From positions 1,178,001-1,242,000 of the forward strand of contig OZ244980.1 of NCBI GenBank assembly GCA_965223035.1: DNA of 64,000 bases, in the 5' to 3' direction. Both the position numbers and the translations under genes were made by a program. The notes beneath the pieces were generated by a model. That model did no database searches, was not told the origin of the DNA, and saw nothing but the letters and a program-made list of their open reading frames with translations. The stretch comes from CAMDPA01 sp965223035 (GTDB lineage: Bacteria; Pseudomonadota; Alphaproteobacteria; Rhizobiales; Hyphomicrobiaceae). Shown here piece by piece: positions 26,173 to 34,670 of this stretch. How positions within the stretch are numbered: position 1 is the stretch's first letter; the number at the start of each line of letters is the position of its first letter.

Positions 26173-26458
26173 ACTACGGGGTCCAGTCCGCTTGGGCAGA
26201 CCGCAATCGTAATTCCAGTCCGCCGCAGCGGGAGACCAATGACGCGGAGGGACCAACCCGGCGAGTGACGCGTTCCCTTTGGCGCGTAAAGCGCATGACC
26301 GGCCGTTGCAGGCCCCGCGGCATCCAAAGCCGGCACATCCGGCAAGGCTGCTCACCGAGCAGCTCCGCATTAAGCCGTATCCGATCGGACGGGGCACCCC
26401 GGCTATCAACCCTTGCATACGGCCCGGGCGCGCAAGCCAACACCTTTTCCGTCTCAGG

Positions 26459-26566
26459 CGTATCCGCCGTACCGGCCCGCTTCCCAGCCCGGCCACCCAC
26501 CCAAGCGTGCCACTGAGTGGCTGCCGGGTGGGGGAGCGAGACTGTCCCACCTAACTTTAGAAACGC
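26459..26566 (+). repeat. Family B hairpin repeat
   Basis: CCCGCTTCCCAGCCCGGCCA pairs imperfectly with a right arm containing GGGTGGGGGAGCGAG. It stands between the CRISPR remnant and cas7 without family A beside it. Confidence 0.65.
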
Positions 26567-26652
26567 GCCAGAGCATCGCTCTCCACTCAGCGCTGCGCAA
26601 CAACGATCCTGTTTGGCATGATCGTGCTGCGGAAACTCGAGCCTTCCTTATC

Positions 26653-27600
26653 CTAGATCTTGTGTTCGATCGACACGCCTGCCGGCAGACCGCTGTCCTC
26701 GACGACGATTGCATAATCTGAAAACGAGCGCGCCGCTGGCCAGTTGTCCGCCCGCTGGTCGCCCACGGGAACAGACATCTCGTTGTAGACCCGTCGAACC
26801 TTAACGCGGTCGAACAGCTTGTAGGCCGGTGCATTTCCCAAGGCACCATTGTGCCGAAAGGCGATCAACTGGCGCGCCGACATTTCGCCGCGCGCTGCCG
26901 ACCGGTCAAGGTCGTGCATGCTGCGCATGGCTGTCCACACCAGATGCAGATCCTCCTCGCTAAAACCCGTTTTCTGGGCAAGCTTGGCATTGACGAAGCC
27001 GTGGACGCGGTAAAGTCCATACGGAACGATGTGTTTGCGGCCAATGGCGCGGCTTTCCACCCGCTCGTCGTCGCCCGTATCGCGTTTTTTTCGCTCGGCC
27101 TCGTTGGTGGTTGCCATGCGGGTTATAGAGATTTCAAGTGGCATGATCGGTTCCACCGAGCGGCCGAATGCGAACTGCAGCGGGCCACGCACCTGCCCGC
27201 AATTGATGCCGGTGCTCATCACCGCCCCGAAGGTGCGGATATCAAAAAAATGCATGCACATCCAATCGCGGAGCTGTTCGGCCTCCTCGTCCGATTGCGG
27301 ATAAAGCCTGCCCGCCTTCTCCAACTTATAATCATTGGGACGGACCGCGCGGTAGGCCTTGCGATGTTCTTCGTTCAGGACGGCGTTCTCGGTCACATAG
27401 ATCGCCAGCCCTTCCTTGTCGGGGTAGGCATCCGAAACAAAATTGCGGATCTTACGCTTGATCGAAACGTCCGAAACGAGTCCCTGCCCTGTTTCCGGGT
27501 CCATGCGGGGGAAATTGCTCGCGTCGGGATCGCCGTTAGGGTTTCCATTGATCACATCGAAGAAGTAGACGAAATCGTAGCGATGATTCACAGTCGTCAT
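26653..27600 (-). CDS. cas7c: Type I-C Cascade backbone protein Cas7 (Csd2)
   Basis: A 315-residue RAMP protein that polymerises along crRNA as the Cascade backbone. The start MTTVNHRYDFVYFFDVING, with NGNPNGDPD just after, is a hallmark of Csd2/Cas7c, as are QGLVSDVSIKRKIR and GAVMSTGINCGQVRGPLQ. Length is within the family range and no internal stop is seen. It overlaps the cas8c stop by one base (TGATG), so translation is coupled. Nothing resembling cas4 follows, though that is the normal neighbour. Confidence 0.95.
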   Translation of the reverse strand: MTTVNHRYDFVYFFDVINGNPNGDPDASNFPRMDPETGQGLVSDVSIKRKIRNFVSDAYPDKEGLAIYVTENAVLNEEHRKAYRAVRPNDYKLEKAGRLYPQSDEEAEQLRDWMCMHFFDIRTFGAVMSTGINCGQVRGPLQFAFGRSVEPIMPLEISITRMATTNEAERKKRDTGDDERVESRAIGRKHIVPYGLYRVHGFVNAKLAQKTGFSEEDLHLVWTAMRSMHDLDRSAARGEMSARQLIAFRHNGALGNAPAYKLFDRVKVRRVYNEMSVPVGDQRADNWPAARSFSDYAIVVEDSGLPAGVSIEHKI

Positions 27601-29444
27601 CAGCTGGCCCCCTCGACGACAGCCTCCTCCGAACGAACGAACTCCTCTCCAACGGACGTGTCGCGATCACGGCCTTTGCCTTCGGGTTTGGTATTTAGCG
27701 CGGACCATTGATGGTAATAGCCCACAAAAAAGCGGCCTTGCTCTTCGATCGATTGCTTGATTGGAAACGGCGTCTCGCCTTTGAAGCGCCCCAGAATCGC
27801 CGTCACCAATTTGCCCGCCCTGACCCTGGCCATGCGCTGACGGCCAGTGCCGTGTGCCAGCAGCGATACGTTGTTCTCGTGCGTGCGCATCAGGATCGGA
27901 AAGCACCGCCGTGGTGTGGCCGCGGCTGTTCCAATATACTTGTCGCGTATCGTCGCACTGCGATCCGACGCTTCGCGCTCCGCATACTCATAAATGGCGA
28001 ACAGTCGACCGAGATTGTAAGCGGGGTCCTGGCTGTCGCGATTGATAGACACCGGTATAATCTCCTCGTTTCGGTCGCGATTGACGACCGCTTTCAGCAG
28101 CCCGGCGCGTGCCGCGTTGACAGCCTTGTCGGCACGGATCCGAGTTATGATCAAGGACAGCAGCGTTTTGGGATACCGGCCGCCCGTTAAAATGGCGCGC
28201 GCCACCTCGCCGCCCAGGCGCGGTGGGATATTCTCCCGCTTGCGCCGTACAGCGGTCTCATAAAGCAGCGCGTAGGCTTTCTGGTTCAGCTGTTTGCCGG
28301 CGGGCGCAATTTCAAAATCGCGCTGATGGCGCTCCAGGTTTGCTGCCAGCCGGCCAAACCGTTCAACCAACCAGAAGCGGACTGCGACCCGCCCGCTGTT
28401 GGGTGAGAGGCCAAGAACATGGAGACGCGTTGCCGGATCAACCCGCGAACGGGGATCAAGCGATCGGACATGTCGAGATCCGGCCGATGCCGCGCCCAGC
28501 GGCATATCATCCTTACCGTCCTTGGCCGGGGGCTTGCCGAACTGTTCCCAAAAGGCATCCTCAGCCGCCTTTGCGGAGCGCTCCCCGACCCCGGCATCAT
28601 CGGCCCAAAACACCACCGTCGTCTCGCCCAGCCGGATCGGCCGTGCCTTGCTGCGGTCCAGCAGCCAGTTGAGCGCGGCGCCATAACGAAATGCGGCCAT
28701 TTCTGAGACCGGCGCGTTGGCTCCCCGCGCCTTGCCGTAGCTTTCAAAAGCGTCCGCGTTGAAGGACACGAGGGCGGCACCTGAGCTTTGCGTGCCGATA
28801 ACACCCTTGAGTTGAGGATGGTTGAACCTGAGCGGAGCGGGATGCCCGCTAATCAGACAGGTGCCTTTAGTCGTGCTCGGTCCGGTTCGGCTCGCGATCA
28901 AGGCGCGCGACGCCGCCCGTTGGTCGATGCGTTGATCGTCGCTGTCGAGCCAGAACGCTATGTTCTCATCCAGCGCCTCGTCGTTGCGAAACGCGGCATC
29001 ATGCCATTGATCCGGCGACCACGTTTTGAGGAAGCGCCACAAGGCACGCAGCCCCTCGTCCTCGGTGTCCGCCAGGGCTCTCAAATGGACGTTCTTGAAT
29101 GCCTCGTGCTCCTCCAGGGTTCGCCTGCCTTGCCCGGGCACGATGCGTTTGCCATCGTCGACGTCTTGCTCGACGGCTGTGATCCCGAACACATAGGCCG
29201 TCTTGTCCCACAGGAAGGCTGGCCTGATGCCTGAGGTCCGTGCAATCTCCGGCATGAAGACCGCTGGCGCGATCGCTCGACGATGCGAGACATCACGCTG
29301 ATCGATCAAAGCCAAGCCATGCCCATCGGCATCGAGCTTCAGCAGGAAGCCAATGCGAACGGGAGCATATCCTGGCGTTGGAATCGCCTCACCACGCCGC
29401 TCCAGCCGATTGTAAAGGCCTACAAGCGACTGCAAGATGGTCAT
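27600..29444 (-). CDS. cas8c: Type I-C Cascade large subunit Cas8c (Csd1)
   Basis: A 614-residue large subunit, which in known I-C systems recognises the PAM and helps recruit Cas3. The opening MTILQSLVGLYNRLE, LNWLLD, the mid-region KARPIRLGETTVVFWADD and the C-terminal YNLGRLFAIYEYAEREA and FVGYYHQWSAL are typical Csd1 features. In I-C systems the small subunit Cas11c is translated from within the 3' end of cas8c; the corresponding part (from about NLGRLFAIYEY on) is present, but I cannot prove an internal start. It is intact, with four-base overlap to cas5c. Confidence 0.95.
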   Translation of the reverse strand: MTILQSLVGLYNRLERRGEAIPTPGYAPVRIGFLLKLDADGHGLALIDQRDVSHRRAIAPAVFMPEIARTSGIRPAFLWDKTAYVFGITAVEQDVDDGKRIVPGQGRRTLEEHEAFKNVHLRALADTEDEGLRALWRFLKTWSPDQWHDAAFRNDEALDENIAFWLDSDDQRIDQRAASRALIASRTGPSTTKGTCLISGHPAPLRFNHPQLKGVIGTQSSGAALVSFNADAFESYGKARGANAPVSEMAAFRYGAALNWLLDRSKARPIRLGETTVVFWADDAGVGERSAKAAEDAFWEQFGKPPAKDGKDDMPLGAASAGSRHVRSLDPRSRVDPATRLHVLGLSPNSGRVAVRFWLVERFGRLAANLERHQRDFEIAPAGKQLNQKAYALLYETAVRRKRENIPPRLGGEVARAILTGGRYPKTLLSLIITRIRADKAVNAARAGLLKAVVNRDRNEEIIPVSINRDSQDPAYNLGRLFAIYEYAEREASDRSATIRDKYIGTAAATPRRCFPILMRTHENNVSLLAHGTGRQRMARVRAGKLVTAILGRFKGETPFPIKQSIEEQGRFFVGYYHQWSALNTKPEGKGRDRDTSVGEEFVRSEEAVVEGAS

Positions 29445-30136
29445 TGAACGAACCCAGCCTCTCTAATCTTGGCCACCTCCAAAACGCCATTCTCCAAGAC
29501 TGCGCGAAAAAACATGGGCCGCTTGTCTTTGCTGGCAAAATCGATGTCGTACAACATCCAGCCGAGATCCCGATTGCGTTGCTCCTCCGGCAATTCTGAA
29601 TGCGGCATCGCACCTTCGACCAAATCGAAGTCCGCCGCGAACTCCCGACAGCCCAAGCAGGGGCGATGGAAGCACTGGCCGGTCGAGGCCCGGCGCTTGA
29701 ACATTTCAATATGCTTGGCGGGCGTATCGTCTTCCCGTGCGCGGTCGGTCATGCGAAAATGCGCTTCAATGACGTAGGACACGTCATAAAGCGCAATCGT
29801 CGCGCGGGGCTGGCGGTCCTGGCTAACGGCTATGCCCAACCCGTCCAAGCTCTTCCGCCGCATCGCAGCGCGCGCGCTGCCGGCCGGAATCTTCGAAGTG
29901 ACCTCATTGCGCCGAAACGTTTGAAACCGAATCGGCCGCAATATGTGTATGCGGTCAATGGTCCAGCGAATCGCCGGCTTCCAGTGGATGGCCTCGATAA
30001 TCCCGCGCGCAGCAGAGATCGTCATAACGTCGTAGGAGACGCGCTCGACCTTCATTTCAGGTCGGGTGAAGCAAGCGTATTCTCCCCATACGTGTAAAGC
30101 GATTCCAGTCAAAGTGACGCTCCCGCCAAAACCCAA
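29441..30136 (-). CDS. cas5c: Type I-C crRNA-processing protein Cas5 (Csd5)
   Basis: A 231-residue Cas5c (Cas5d) protein, which in this subtype replaces Cas6 as the endonuclease that cuts pre-crRNA and stays on the crRNA handle. Seen: GIALHVWGEYACFTRPEMKV at the N-terminus, YDVMTISAARGIIEAIHWKP, and the C-terminal CFHRPCLGCREF and GWMLYDIDF. Start assigned to TTG at 30136; the ribosome binding site is weak, so expression may be poor or the true start different. No cas3 lies upstream on this strand; the next gene is divergent. Confidence 0.93.
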   Translation of the reverse strand: MGFGGSVTLTGIALHVWGEYACFTRPEMKVERVSYDVMTISAARGIIEAIHWKPAIRWTIDRIHILRPIRFQTFRRNEVTSKIPAGSARAAMRRKSLDGLGIAVSQDRQPRATIALYDVSYVIEAHFRMTDRAREDDTPAKHIEMFKRRASTGQCFHRPCLGCREFAADFDLVEGAMPHSELPEEQRNRDLGWMLYDIDFASKDKRPMFFRAVLENGVLEVAKIREAGFVQ

Positions 30137-30586
30137 TTTTGCGAATGCAGACGGACGCCAAGTCTGCAGTGGCTACGCGTGCCGACGCGAAAAGCGCTAC
30201 ATCTTGTTTGTTGACGCTACTCTTTTGAATGCATTTCAAACTGAGCGAAAAGCAGGACGATGTCAATGTATTTGTACACAAATGATCTGTTAAAAGATTG
30301 TTATTATTAGCGCTGTCGGATTGGCAACGCCGCTTATGGTTGCATTGCCGATCAGTTTTGAACTTGTATACCGTGCGTCTTATGTTCAAAGTAACGCGGA
30401 TCAATTTCACCGCTTGGGCGACGTCGGGTCACGCATGAACGCTCAAGCCGGTTCAATGCCTGTCGAGAGGTGTAGTGGCGGGAAACGGCGACAGCGATGG
30501 CAAAAACAACCGCCTAAGCCTATGTTGTCGTCAAGCTGCGATGTCAATTCGCTGACCTTTCAGTCGTTTGGGATGTGGAGGATTGA
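30137..30586. other. Intergenic between cas5c and dioxygenase, no cas3
   Basis: AT-richer than average, with a small palindrome TTTGTACACAAA near 30274. Six-frame reading shows no HD or helicase motif, so cas3 is absent rather than merely truncated here. It presumably carries divergent promoters. Confidence 0.55.
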
Positions 30587-31438
30587 ATGATGGCGATTTC
30601 CGTCGTTCAGGTGCATAATGCGATTGGTGCACGGATTAACGATGTGGATTTGTCGCAGCCGGTGGACGATGCGACCAAGGCGCAACTTCGACAGGCATTC
30701 GATGACCATGTCGTCCTGGTCTTGCGCAATCAGCAGCTCGATGAATCTCTACAACTTCAGGCAGCAGAAATCTTCGGCACCGTCGCCGTACGCAAGCGCC
30801 CAATTTCAGGGCAGGGACCGGGCGGCGATTATGATACGCCGTTTATGCTGGTCACCAACATCGTCGAGAATGGGGTGTCCATCGGTGCCTTCGGCGACGG
30901 CGAAATGTGGTTTCACCACGATACCAGCTATTACCCGGAGCCCCATCGTGCGACGTTGCTGTACGCTGTCAAAATCACCAGCCGGGGAGGCGAGACCTGC
31001 TTTTCCAATATGTACAAGGCCTACGAGATGATCCCTCGCGGGCTGCGTGACAAACTTGAGGGGCGCAAGGTTCTCCAGCTGCACGATTACAAGCGCCGTG
31101 AGCGACTGGATCTCGACGCGATCGACTTATCGCAGGTGCGGCATTTTGAGCAGCCGATTTTTATCACCCACCCGGCAACCGGCCGCAAGGCGCTTTATGT
31201 GTCTCGCCTGATGTCCGCGCGGATCGAGGGGCTGTCGCGTGAGGACAGCGAGGCGGCGCTGGCTGAGCTATTCGATATTTCCGAGCACCCCTCCATCGTC
31301 TATGAGCACAGCTGGCAGCTCGGCGATCTTGTGATCTGGGACAATTGGGCCTCGATCCACATGCGCAAGGATTTCCCGCGCGACGAGCCGCGGCTGATGC
31401 GGCGGCTGACGATCGAAGGGCAGCCGATGCGGTTTTAG
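30587..31438 (+). CDS. TauD/TfdA-family Fe(II)/2-oxoglutarate dioxygenase
   Basis: A 283-residue non-haem iron dioxygenase. The iron ligands are the H-x-D of FHHDTS (about 110-112) and the distal His of NWASIHMRKDF. The 2-oxoglutarate-binding Arg is in RRLTIEG. ATG follows GGAGG by five bases. Relatives cleave taurine, phenoxyacetates or other small organic acids by hydroxylation. It sits beside a MarR-controlled aryl-CoA module, so an aromatic or aryl-ether acid is conceivable. Confidence 0.92.
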   Translation: MMAISVVQVHNAIGARINDVDLSQPVDDATKAQLRQAFDDHVVLVLRNQQLDESLQLQAAEIFGTVAVRKRPISGQGPGGDYDTPFMLVTNIVENGVSIGAFGDGEMWFHHDTSYYPEPHRATLLYAVKITSRGGETCFSNMYKAYEMIPRGLRDKLEGRKVLQLHDYKRRERLDLDAIDLSQVRHFEQPIFITHPATGRKALYVSRLMSARIEGLSREDSEAALAELFDISEHPSIVYEHSWQLGDLVIWDNWASIHMRKDFPRDEPRLMRRLTIEGQPMRF

Positions 31439-31528
31439 CGACCCAAGCCGCGAGCGACAGCCGGGCTGCAGGCTGATGTCAGCCGACCTCCCAGCGCTGA
31501 TGGCCACGGCGAAGCCGGTTGTAATGAC

Positions 31529-31576
31529 GCGCTCGGCACCGGACTCGGCACCGCGCTCGGCACCACGCTCGGCACC
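31529..31576. repeat. 12-bp tandem repeat, four copies
   Basis: GCGCTCGGCACC and three close variants in a row, between the convergent dioxygenase and MarR genes. Confidence 0.85.
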
Positions 31577-31618
31577 GGGCCGTCGAGGCGAGGGTGGTCG
31601 CAGCGCCGTGAGGTCAGC

Positions 31619-32110
31619 TCAGGCGAGGCTCCGCAGGTCGGTGGTCAGGCGCGCAAGTGTCTCCTCATCAACACCGGCCAACGCTTGCTTGACCCATCGA
31701 GCATGCGCTTTCGCCATTTTCCTGAACACAGCGCGCCCCTGCGCGGTCAGCGCCACGTCCTGGCTGCGCCGGTCATGGGGGTTGGATTGGCGAACGATCA
31801 GTCCGTCGTGCTGCATCCGATCCAATAGACGCGAGATATTGCCGGGGCGGATCAATAGGCGGTTGCGAAGCTCGCCGATCGTCAAACGCCTGCCCGGCGC
31901 CCGATAAAGTTGGGACATCGCGTCAAACCGGGTGAACCCGTGTCCGAAATCCGTCAGCATGCGCGAGTTGATCTGACCTTCGAGGCAGCGGGCCGCGCGA
32001 ATGAGCGCCAGCCACAACCGCAGCGTTGCAATCTCCTGGGCGGTATAGACCAACTTGTCTGTCGCCGATGGATCGATGGCATCGGCGCGGTCGATGAACG
32101 CCTTCATCAT
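31619..32110 (-). CDS. MarR-family transcriptional regulator
   Basis: A 163-residue winged-helix dimer regulator. Recognisable: MSQLYRAPGRRLTIGELRNR, LLDRMQHDGLIVRQ and the wing motif PHDRRSQDVALTAQGRAV. I chose the ATG at 32110, four bases after GGAGACACC's start region, over an in-frame start at 32296 that would overlap the divergent gene. It faces the fused hydroxylase gene across a 175-base gap holding a perfect TTTACAC/GTGTAAA inverted repeat. It probably represses that pathway until an aromatic acid or its CoA ester binds, the usual logic for MarR proteins. Confidence 0.92.
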   Translation of the reverse strand: MMKAFIDRADAIDPSATDKLVYTAQEIATLRLWLALIRAARCLEGQINSRMLTDFGHGFTRFDAMSQLYRAPGRRLTIGELRNRLLIRPGNISRLLDRMQHDGLIVRQSNPHDRRSQDVALTAQGRAVFRKMAKAHARWVKQALAGVDEETLARLTTDLRSLA

Positions 32111-32165
32111 GGTGTCTCCAAGCATTCGCCGCGGCACCGTCACGGCGATCGGGCGATGCAGGCTA

Positions 32166-32192
32166 TTTACACATAATTTATTTACGTGTAAA
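32166..32192. promoter_or_regulatory. Palindromic operator candidate for the MarR protein
   Basis: TTTACAC and GTGTAAA form a perfect 7-bp inverted repeat with 13 bases between, in the gap between the divergent marR-type gene and the fused hydroxylase gene. The size suits a MarR dimer. Confidence 0.6.
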
Positions 32193-32285
32193 CTAATCTC
32201 TACTTCTCGAAGGCGTCCCACTGGTGATCGCGATGGTATCCACAGTGCGTGGAAGGGGCCGTGGTGCAAGGTGACGAGGTGAGCT

Positions 32286-34655
32286 ATGAAAATCACAGTG
32301 ATTGGTGGTGGGCCGGGCGGGCTCTATTTCGCGTTGCTGACCAAAAAGGTGCGCCCGGAATGGACCATCGATGTCTACGAACAAAATCGCGCCGACGATA
32401 CCTTTGGCTTCGGCGTCGTGTTCTCCGATGATACGCTGCACGAATTCCTCTCCCATGATCCGGAGTCCTTTGCCGCGATCACGCGCGAGTTCGCCTATTG
32501 GGATGACGTGGCGATCCACTACAAGGGTCACGAGATTCGCTGCGCTGGCAACGGCTTTTGCGGCACCTCGCGCACCACCTTGTTAGCGATCTTGCAGCAA
32601 AGGTGCCGTGACGTCGGCGTGGGATTGCATTTCTCGCAGCGCATCGAGGCCAAGGACATCAAGGCGCAGTTCGCCGACAGCGACATGATACTGGCGTCCG
32701 ATGGGATCAATTCGGCCATTCGCGAGCAGTTCAAGGAGCGCTTCAAGCCGACGCTTTCGGTCAAGGCCAATCGCTTCTGCTGGATGGGATCGACGCGCCC
32801 GATGGATGAGTTCAACTACTTCTTTCGGCAGACCGAGCACGGCATCATTTGCGCCCATTGCTATCAATACCAAAGTGATCGCTCGACGTGGGTGATCGAA
32901 ATGGACGAAGCCTGTTGGCAGGGCCACGGATTTGAGGAGTTCGACGAAGAAGGTTCGAGGGTGAAGCTGGAGGCGATCTTCGCCGAGGAGTTGGCCGGCC
33001 ATAGTTTGCTTCTCAATCGCTCCAACTGGCGCCAGTTCCCCCGCCTGTTCTGTGAGAACTGGTATTTCGACAACGTCGCGATCATCGGAGACGCCAAGGC
33101 ATCGGCCCATTTCTCGATCGGCTCCGGCACCAAGCTTGCCATGGAATGTGCGATCGCCTTGTCCGATGCGGTTTTGGCGCATGGTGAGACCGATGTGACG
33201 CAGGCTTTTGCCGCCTACGACGCGGCGCGGCGGACGGCTTGCCAAGTGATTCAGCACAATGCCGACGTCTCGCTCGCTTGGTTTGAGCACATGAACCGGT
33301 CCTTCGACATGGAGCCGATGCAATTTGCCAACGTGGTCATGTGTCGAGCCAAGTCGATCACCTATGATGACCTGATGGTGCGCGACATGCGCTTCGTGGA
33401 AGATTCCGACACGGAATTTTATGAGCGCCTGTATCGTGAAACCGGCAACGATTATCGCCGGACTCGGCCAACACCGATGTTCACCAAGTTCAAGCTGCGC
33501 GAGATGGAGCTGGACAATCGCGTCGTCATGTCGCCGATGGCGCAGTATTCGGCCGACAGCGAGGGCAATCTGACGGATTGGCACTTCGTCCACTATACCT
33601 CACACGCGCTTGGCGGCATGGGTCTGCTGTTTGCGGAGATGACCTGTCCTGCCCCGGATGCGCGCATAACACGGGGGTGTCCCGGGCTGTGGACGGATCA
33701 TCACGAAGCCCAATGGAAGCGCATCGTCGACTTCATCCACGCCCATTCCCAGGCCAAGGTCGCCATGCAGCTCGGCCATGCCGGCCGCAAGGGATCCACG
33801 CAACTGGGCTGGCAGCAGATGGACATGCCGATCGAACAGGAGGAACACAACTGGGAGTTGGTGTCCGCCTCGCCGCTTCCCTATCTCCCCGGCGTCAGTC
33901 AAACCCCACAGGAGCTGGACCGCGGCCAGATGGACCGGATCCGTGATGAATTTGTGGCGGCAACACATCGGGCTGCGCGCGCCGGCTTTGACATGCTGGA
34001 GTTGCACTGCGCCCACGGCTATTTGCTCGCGTCGTTCCTGTCGCCGCTCACCAATCACCGGTCAGACGCCTATGGCGGCACGATCGAGAATCGTCTGCGC
34101 TTCCCCTTGGAGGTGTTCGCTGCCATGCGCAAGGCTTGGCCCGATCCGCGCCCGATGTCGGTGCGCATATCGGCCTGCGACTGGGTCGAGGGAGGGATCA
34201 GCGAAGCCGACACCTTTGCCATCGCCGAGGCGTTCCGGGATGCAGGTTGCGACTTGATCGACGTGTCCGCGGGCCAGACCGTGCCGGATCAACAGCCGAT
34301 CTATGGCCGCATGTTCCAGGTCCCATTTTCCGAGGCGATCCGCAACGTGCCGAAGATGGCGACCATGGCAGTAGGCGCCATCACCGAACCGGGCCAGGTC
34401 AATACGATTTTGCATACCCGGCGCGCCGATCTTGTCGCCCTGGCCCGTCCACACCTGTGGAACCCTTATTTTGCTCATCAGGCCGCAGCGCACTACGGTG
34501 TCCGGGCCGGAGGCTGGCCCAAGCCGTATCTGGCGGGTCGCGACCAAGCTGGACGCGAGCTGACGCGAGCGCGCGAGCGGCAGTTGGAATTGCGTCAGAA
34601 GGCACGACCGCGCCCGGTGGACGGCGAGGTCAGCACCAATCTAGCAGCTGAGTGA
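32286..34655 (+). CDS. Bifunctional aryl-CoA hydroxylase / Old Yellow Enzyme fusion
   Basis: A 789-residue two-domain flavoprotein. Residues 1-375 form a FAD monooxygenase with the N-terminal GGGPGG (7-12) and FDNVAIIGDAKASAHFSIGSG, like salicylyl-CoA 5-hydroxylase. Residues about 395-750 form an Old Yellow Enzyme-type reductase (VVMSPMAQYSADSEG, QLGHAGRKG, HGYLLASFLSPLTNHR). The same fusion is known as 2-aminobenzoyl-CoA monooxygenase/reductase in aerobic anthranilate breakdown, and similar proteins are annotated as salicylyl-CoA hydroxylases. Which aryl-CoA is used cannot be told. A CoA ligase follows 16 bases later and a MarR gene is divergent. Confidence 0.93.
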   Translation: MKITVIGGGPGGLYFALLTKKVRPEWTIDVYEQNRADDTFGFGVVFSDDTLHEFLSHDPESFAAITREFAYWDDVAIHYKGHEIRCAGNGFCGTSRTTLLAILQQRCRDVGVGLHFSQRIEAKDIKAQFADSDMILASDGINSAIREQFKERFKPTLSVKANRFCWMGSTRPMDEFNYFFRQTEHGIICAHCYQYQSDRSTWVIEMDEACWQGHGFEEFDEEGSRVKLEAIFAEELAGHSLLLNRSNWRQFPRLFCENWYFDNVAIIGDAKASAHFSIGSGTKLAMECAIALSDAVLAHGETDVTQAFAAYDAARRTACQVIQHNADVSLAWFEHMNRSFDMEPMQFANVVMCRAKSITYDDLMVRDMRFVEDSDTEFYERLYRETGNDYRRTRPTPMFTKFKLREMELDNRVVMSPMAQYSADSEGNLTDWHFVHYTSHALGGMGLLFAEMTCPAPDARITRGCPGLWTDHHEAQWKRIVDFIHAHSQAKVAMQLGHAGRKGSTQLGWQQMDMPIEQEEHNWELVSASPLPYLPGVSQTPQELDRGQMDRIRDEFVAATHRAARAGFDMLELHCAHGYLLASFLSPLTNHRSDAYGGTIENRLRFPLEVFAAMRKAWPDPRPMSVRISACDWVEGGISEADTFAIAEAFRDAGCDLIDVSAGQTVPDQQPIYGRMFQVPFSEAIRNVPKMATMAVGAITEPGQVNTILHTRRADLVALARPHLWNPYFAHQAAAHYGVRAGGWPKPYLAGRDQAGRELTRARERQLELRQKARPRPVDGEVSTNLAAE

Positions 34656-34670
34656 TTGAGTGATTGAGTG

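Larger units (their letters stand above)
25825..26652. other. Region downstream of cas7: no genes
   Basis: This is where cas4, cas1, cas2 and the array would lie in a full type I-C locus. It holds one degenerate CRISPR-like repeat, one family B hairpin and otherwise unrecognised short frames. No piece of cas1, cas2 or cas4 is visible in six frames. Confidence 0.6.

Noticed and set aside
32583..33593. 336-codon minus-strand frame
   Set aside because: Antisense to the bifunctional hydroxylase with unmistakable FAD and OYE motifs on the plus strand.
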